A stretch of 57,724 bases of DNA from Cytophagales bacterium (GTDB lineage Bacteria > Bacteroidota > Bacteroidia > Cytophagales > Spirosomataceae), in the NCBI GenBank assembly GCA_024742395.1, contig JANSYO010000023.1:1-57724 (forward strand), read 5' to 3'. The position numbers and the translations under genes were made by a program. Position 1 is the first letter of the stretch. Each line of letters begins with the position of its first letter. The notes under the pieces are model-generated. The model had not been told where the DNA came from. It ran no database searches and saw only the letters and a list, made by a program, of their open reading frames with translations. Of the stretch, positions 53,332-57,724 are shown piece by piece.

Positions 53332-53892
53332 ATGAAAAAGTTAGTAAGAAATATTCTTGGATTGGCTCTCCTTGGCACTTTTGCCTTAACCAGCTGCGAT
53401 AATGATAATGGTATGGATCCGGTAGATAATGGTCCGGACTTCAGTGGAACCTTTGCCACTGCAGATCAGATGGGAAGACCTGCAATTAATACAGTGTTTG
53501 TTCCGTCAGACATGAAAGACAATTTCAACGTTACGCCACCATCACAGCAGGGAGGCATGTATGCCACGGCATTCGCTGCCGGCTTGAAGGCTCTTAGTCC
53601 GGCTTATGCCAATGACGGAGACAAAAATGCTCTAGGACTCGATGCCACCACCTTTGGTTCTGTATTGGCTACAGACGTCTTAACTGTTTCTACTACCGCA
53701 CCCACTACATTTTATGATGGTACTAATGTATTGACAGGCAGAAACCTGGCAGATGATGTTATCACAGTAGAACTTTTATTGATTTTTGGTGGCGAAGATT
53801 TTACGGAGAATCCAAACCTTTCTGATGACAACGTAGATGCTAATGACAAAGCATTTAGTAGCTCATTCCCATACCTGGCCTCTCCTTGGTAA
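53332..53892 (+). CDS. DUF4331-family lipoprotein, C-terminal-type half
   Basis: This is a lipoprotein of 186 residues (lipobox LTSC near residue 22). The mature part has MGRPAINTVFVPSDMKDNFN and LTGRNLADDVITVELLLIFG, which correspond to the C-terminal region of full-length DUF4331 proteins. It lies 38 bp after the N-terminal-type gene. The two products probably form a complex, or act in the same place, as two chains of a normally single protein. Confidence 0.75.
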   Translation: MKKLVRNILGLALLGTFALTSCDNDNGMDPVDNGPDFSGTFATADQMGRPAINTVFVPSDMKDNFNVTPPSQQGGMYATAFAAGLKALSPAYANDGDKNALGLDATTFGSVLATDVLTVSTTAPTTFYDGTNVLTGRNLADDVITVELLLIFGGEDFTENPNLSDDNVDANDKAFSSSFPYLASPW

Positions 53893-53915
53893 GGTAAACT
53901 TTCTTCACAAATAAC

Positions 53916-53941
53916 GGGCGGGCCAATGCTCGCCCTTTTTT
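53916..53941 (+). terminator. Terminator-like hairpin after the DUF4331 pair
   Basis: GGGCGGGC (53916-53923), loop CAAT, GCTCGCCC (53928-53935) with one G-T pair, then TTTTT. It may give partial termination before the TPR gene at 53964. Confidence 0.8.
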
Positions 53942-53963
53942 ATCATTATTAAACAATACGATT

Positions 53964-55241
53964 ATGAACCGGCTATCAATAATCTTATTGAGTGTGCTTG
54001 CTATGGCTTGTCACTCAAAAAAAGAAACCATTACTAATCCTGCAGACTATGCTGTTTTTCTTGAAATTAATTCAGAAAATGAAAAGCTCAAACTGGCAGA
54101 AAAGGAACTGGCTTTCTGGTCAGAAAAGTTTGAGAAATCGCCTAATCAAACCCCCTATTTAATAAAAATGGCGGCAGCAAATAATGCTCTTTTTGAGCAA
54201 AAGGGTGACATTAATAATTTAGTCTCAGCTGAAAATCAATTAATCAGAGCCAACGAAATGGCGGGAAGCAAAAGTGCTTCTCAGCTACGGGCACTGGCCA
54301 AGACGCACATCACTCAGCACAAATTCAGAGAAGCATTAAGTGCTTTACAAAAGGCAGATTCTCTGGGAGAAGGTAAGCTCGCTACTCAGATGATGCTTTT
54401 CGATGTAAACATGGAACTAGGGAATTATGATAAGGCCGAAGCCTTTTTGACAGGACAAAGGGAAACAGAAACATTTAATTACCTCATCAGATTAGCGAAA
54501 TGGCACGACTACGAAGGTGATACTCAAGGAGCCATAGATCAGCTGCAGCGGGCCTTACAAAAAGCCGATGAAATGAAAAGTGAGCCATTGAAACTTTGGA
54601 CATACTCTAACCTGGGAGATTATTATGGCCATGTGGGCAATATTGAAAAGTCATATGAATATTACTTAAAAACATTGGCTATTGACCCCCACTATGATTA
54701 TGCTTTAAAAGGAATTGCCTGGATTGTTTTTTCCTATGAAAGGAATCCGGAAGAAGCGGAGAGAATTATAAAAGTTCTTCAGAAAAGGCATGAAGCCCCA
54801 GACTATCAGCTATTGCTGGCAGAAATAGCCGAATTCAGAGGAAATGAGGAAGCGAAGGCAAGGCATATCAATAACTTTTTAGCAACAGTTTCTTCACCTT
54901 CTTATGGCGATATGTATAATGCCTATTTGGTAACTTTGCTCGAAAATGAACCTGAAAAAGCCCTTGAATTAGCAAAGAAGGAGGTCATCAACAGACCCAC
55001 GCCGCAATCCTATCAGCTATTGTCGTATGCTAGTATGTTGAATGGTAGGGGAGAAGAAGCGTTGAAACTGGCTGACCAATATGTAAATGGAAAAACGTTT
55101 GAACCTGTAAGCTTATATCAGCTGGCCACTGTTTATAAAAAAAGTGGTAGAGGTAAAGAAGTAGAAGAGCTAAAAAAGGAATTAATGGGAGCTTATTTTG
55201 AAGTAGGGCCCTTAATGGAGAAGGAAATAGAAAAGCTATAG
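53964..55241 (+). CDS. TPR-repeat lipoprotein
   Basis: The 425-residue protein has a lipobox (LAMAC, Cys near 17) and a chain of TPR motifs from about 70 to 400, for example QLRALAKTHITQHKFREALS, YSNLGDYYGHVGNIEKSYEY and YQLATVYKKSGRGKEVEELK. It is likely a periplasmic or inner-leaflet scaffold. It precedes the TonB-dependent receptor by 19 bp, so both are probably one transcript with the DUF4331 pair. Confidence 0.85.
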   Translation: MNRLSIILLSVLAMACHSKKETITNPADYAVFLEINSENEKLKLAEKELAFWSEKFEKSPNQTPYLIKMAAANNALFEQKGDINNLVSAENQLIRANEMAGSKSASQLRALAKTHITQHKFREALSALQKADSLGEGKLATQMMLFDVNMELGNYDKAEAFLTGQRETETFNYLIRLAKWHDYEGDTQGAIDQLQRALQKADEMKSEPLKLWTYSNLGDYYGHVGNIEKSYEYYLKTLAIDPHYDYALKGIAWIVFSYERNPEEAERIIKVLQKRHEAPDYQLLLAEIAEFRGNEEAKARHINNFLATVSSPSYGDMYNAYLVTLLENEPEKALELAKKEVINRPTPQSYQLLSYASMLNGRGEEALKLADQYVNGKTFEPVSLYQLATVYKKSGRGKEVEELKKELMGAYFEVGPLMEKEIEKL

Positions 55242-55260
55242 GAATTTGAAGCACAGACTT

Positions 55261-57471
55261 ATGAAAAAGTTATTGATATTATTACTTATAAGTACCACAG
55301 CGATGTCCCAAAAATATAGTGGGACAATCACCGACGCTGACAATCAGGGAATCCCCGGGGTGCTGGTACAAAATTTCACCCAAGGCACGTATGCTCAAAC
55401 TGATTTTTTTGGGAAATATGCACTTTCTAAAGTAGAACTAAACGATAGTTTAAAGTTTAGCCTCATTGGCTATGCCTCAAAAACAATCCTTTATCAAAGC
55501 AAGGACGATCTGACTCTGCAGCTTGAGGAAAAAAGTATCTCTCTTGAAGGAGTGGAGGTTAAAAGAGGAATGGATGCTCAGACCATTTTTGCCGATGTAA
55601 ATCTGGTAACTAATCCCGTTAATTCATCACAAGATCTTCTACGTTTGGTGCCTGGTTTGTTAACAGGTCAGCATGCCGGAGGTGGTAAGGCAGAGCAAAT
55701 TTTCCTTCGGGGGTTTGATATAGATCATGGCACTGACTTAAATATTAGTGTAGATGGTTTACCGGTAAATATGGTATCCCACGCACATGGGCAGGGTTAC
55801 TCTGACCTACATTTTGTGATTCCAGAAACGGTAGATGGAATTGAGTTTTCAAAGGGAAGTTACAAGGCAGATCAGGGTAATTTTGCTACAGCAGGAAGTG
55901 TTTCTTTCAAAACTAAAGACAAGTTAGAGGAGAGTTCTGTCAAAGTAGAAGCAGGTAGTTTTAATCAAAAAAGAGCCTTGGGGATGATTAATCTTACGCC
56001 AAATTCTGAAGGTACTAATGCTTATCTGGCCTCAGAATACCTTTATAATGATGGGCCATTTGAGTCACCTCAGAATTTTAACCGGTTTAATCTGATGGGA
56101 AAATGGAATAAAAACCTTTCTTCCTCAGAAAGAATAGCCTTTTCCGGATCTTATTTTACCAGCAGATGGGATGCCTCAGGTCAGATTCCGGTAAGAGCTG
56201 TAGAATCAGGATTAATCAGCAGGTTTGGGGCTATTGATGATACTGAAGGAGGAAATACTTCAAGAACCAATGCTTCTTTTCAATATGCCAAGTCCTTTAG
56301 AGATAATTCGCTATTGCAAACAAGAGCCTACTACACGAATTATGATTTCCTTCTTTTTTCAAACTTTACATTTTTTGCCATTAACCCCGAAAATGGTGAC
56401 CAAATTAAACAGGCAGAAAACAGGAATCTTCTAGGTGTAGAAACCACATTTAGCAAACAAATTGACTTGTCAAATAGCAGTGTGGAGCTTTCAGCTAATG
56501 CAGGTTTACGATCAGACTTCATCAGAGACAATGAGCTGAGCCGAACAAAGAATAAAACCGAAATTCTTGAAAATGTTTATTACGGGAATATAAACGAGAC
56601 CAATTCCTTTCTGAATTTAAATGCGGCTTTTGAAAAAGGTAAGGTGCAGGTAATTCCGGGATTACGTTTTGATCATTTCTATTTTCAATACAACGACCTT
56701 CTAATAAATGCTGTGTCTGACCCGAATCAGCAGAGAGTATTGGTCAGCCCTAAGTTAAACTTCATTGTTCAGCCTTCATCAAAAAGCCAGTTCTTTTTGA
56801 AAACCGGAACAGGGTATCATTCTAATGACAGCAGAGCCGTAATAGCCCGAAGAAACAATCAAATTCTACCCCGTTCATATGGTGCAGACTTAGGGACGGT
56901 GCTGAAGCCTTCATCTAAATTGTTGGTAAATGCTACGCTATGGTATTTACATTTAGACCAGGAGTTTGTTTACGTAGGCGATGAGGGAATTGTAGAAGCC
57001 AGCGGCAGAACACGCAGACTGGGAGCAGACTTAGGTTTAAGGTTACAAATGGGCGATAAGGTCTTCATTGATTCTGATATTACCTATTCACATGCCAGAA
57101 GTATTGACGATCCCGTAGGTGAAAACTATATCCCACTTGCCCCAATGTTGACCTATTCTGGTGGGCTTTCCTTTACTGACTTCAAAGGCTTTTCAGGAAG
57201 TCTGAAAACACGTGTGCTAGGTGATAGGCCGGCCAATGAAGATTATTCTATCAAAGCAGAGGGGTACTGGATAACAGATGCCAATCTTAGTTATCAGGCA
57301 GGAGCCTGGAGATTAGGCTTAATTATTCAAAACCTATTGAATAAAACCTGGAATGAAACGCAGTTCGCCACCGAGTCAAGGCTATACAATGAGCTTAACA
57401 GTGTAGAAGAAATTCATTTTACTCCGGGAGCACCTTTTCAGATTCGAACTTCTTTGAGTTTTAATTTCTAA
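55261..57471 (+). CDS. TonB-dependent receptor with CarboxypepD-reg-like domain
   Basis: This is an outer-membrane receptor of 736 residues from the ATG at 55261, which starts the signal peptide (MKKLLILLLISTTAMSQ). A carboxypeptidase regulatory-like domain (about 18-100) precedes the plug (about 110-215, with QDLLRLVPGLLTGQHAGGG and IFLRGFDIDHGTDLNISVDG) and a barrel that ends in SLSFNF. No SusD partner is present, so this is not a SusCD system. The linked DUF4331, TPR and ECF genes suggest a regulated uptake unit of unknown substrate. Confidence 0.9.
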   Translation: MKKLLILLLISTTAMSQKYSGTITDADNQGIPGVLVQNFTQGTYAQTDFFGKYALSKVELNDSLKFSLIGYASKTILYQSKDDLTLQLEEKSISLEGVEVKRGMDAQTIFADVNLVTNPVNSSQDLLRLVPGLLTGQHAGGGKAEQIFLRGFDIDHGTDLNISVDGLPVNMVSHAHGQGYSDLHFVIPETVDGIEFSKGSYKADQGNFATAGSVSFKTKDKLEESSVKVEAGSFNQKRALGMINLTPNSEGTNAYLASEYLYNDGPFESPQNFNRFNLMGKWNKNLSSSERIAFSGSYFTSRWDASGQIPVRAVESGLISRFGAIDDTEGGNTSRTNASFQYAKSFRDNSLLQTRAYYTNYDFLLFSNFTFFAINPENGDQIKQAENRNLLGVETTFSKQIDLSNSSVELSANAGLRSDFIRDNELSRTKNKTEILENVYYGNINETNSFLNLNAAFEKGKVQVIPGLRFDHFYFQYNDLLINAVSDPNQQRVLVSPKLNFIVQPSSKSQFFLKTGTGYHSNDSRAVIARRNNQILPRSYGADLGTVLKPSSKLLVNATLWYLHLDQEFVYVGDEGIVEASGRTRRLGADLGLRLQMGDKVFIDSDITYSHARSIDDPVGENYIPLAPMLTYSGGLSFTDFKGFSGSLKTRVLGDRPANEDYSIKAEGYWITDANLSYQAGAWRLGLIIQNLLNKTWNETQFATESRLYNELNSVEEIHFTPGAPFQIRTSLSFNF

Positions 57472-57492
57472 ACAGAAACTATCCGGCAATTA

Positions 57493-57724
57493 GAGGCTGT
57501 CTCAAAAGGGCAGTCTCTTTTTTTGTGTTTAAAATTTTGTAACTTCTTGCATGAAAGAAGGAGCAAATAAGAAGGCAGTTTTTAAGGATTACAACCCTAG
57601 CCAACTATCTCTTCTCCCTCCATCGCTAGATGAATTGATTCCCGAAAATCATGTTGTGCGACTAGTTCAAAACATCATTGATAAAATAGACATTGATTCA
57701 TTGCTGGCGAAGTATAAAGGAGGC
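57493..57724 (+). mobile_element. Left end of an IS1182-family insertion sequence, cut by the window edge
   Basis: GAGGCTGTCTCAAAAGG and its partial complement GGGCAGTCTC form an inverted repeat (57493-57499/57511-57517) of the kind seen at IS1182-type ends. A T-run follows, so it also resembles a terminator for the TonB gene. The transposase starts 34 bp later. Confidence 0.75.
57551..57724 (+). CDS. IS1182-family transposase, N-terminal fragment
   Basis: The first 58 codons are open to the window edge. The peptide begins MKEGANKKAVFKDYNPSQ, continues with LSLLPPSLDELIPENHVVRL and ends with DSLLAKYKGG. This is the characteristic N-terminal domain of IS1182-type DDE transposases (the YNPxQ and LIPxNHxVR motifs). 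The rest lies outside the window. An IS at the edge is a common reason for a contig to end. Confidence 0.88.
   Translation, partial: MKEGANKKAVFKDYNPSQLSLLPPSLDELIPENHVVRLVQNIIDKIDIDSLLAKYKGG

Overview
The window looks like chromosomal DNA from a Bacteroidota bacterium, most likely of the Cytophagales. Signs of this are the LytS/LytTR two-component pairs, carboxypeptidase-D-repeat TonB receptors, a C-terminal 3-coathanger-stack-like domain, arsenosugar genes, Planctomycetes-type heme/propeller proteins, and -7 boxes ending in TTTG. The species cannot be named from the sequence. Both edges look like assembly boundaries. The left edge is a 119-bp perfect inverted repeat that folds a histidine kinase gene back on itself. 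The right edge runs into an IS1182-type transposase.

Layout. 0-3.2 kb: TPR sensor kinase, LytTR response regulator and a stand-alone LytTR protein. 3.2-10.8 kb: secreted and surface proteins (coathanger-stack protein, S74-chaperone fibre protein, NTF2-like protein, Omp85-like barrel) and a class D beta-lactamase. 10.8-15.3 kb: an outer-membrane barrel protein divergent from a LytS/LytTR pair, with a palindrome between them. 15.3-18.5 kb: a TIM-barrel/NTF2 fusion, hemolysin III and an MFS transporter.

18.6-23.6 kb is the most interesting part: an RNA-repair island. It holds a roughly 600-nt non-coding locus made of tRNA-like pieces, two of which read as circularly permuted tRNAs. This is followed by a helix-closed structured domain, a slipin gene with an in-frame UAA, a WYL regulator, and an RtcB RNA ligase with an N-terminal extension. 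The promoter of the RNA locus and that of rtcB carry the same TACGCA-N7-TGCGTA palindrome, at the same distance from the same CTTTGTA box. The proposed circuit is that the WYL protein senses RNA damage and switches on RtcB, slipin and a tRNA-mimic RNA. A remnant resembling the 3' end of the MFS gene follows the island.

23.6-28.8 kb: sulfatase, a lipoprotein, a 33-bp tandem repeat and a three-gene arsenosugar-type operon. 29-39.3 kb: a seven-gene, tightly packed catabolic operon (two cytochrome/propeller proteins, ThuA-like protein, TIM-barrel isomerase, enolase-superfamily enzyme, VOC protein, 2-hydroxyacid dehydrogenase). 39.4-49 kb: an SDR and a darcynin protein, then a nine-gene minus-strand sugar operon (SDR, ROK kinase, SIS, Gfo/Idh, MetE-like, MBL, isomerase, DeoC, MFS). 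It is divergent from an AraC regulator across a perfect 22-bp palindrome. 50-57.5 kb: fasciclin, ECF sigma/anti-sigma, a DUF4331 pair, a TPR lipoprotein and a TonB receptor. The window ends in the IS element.
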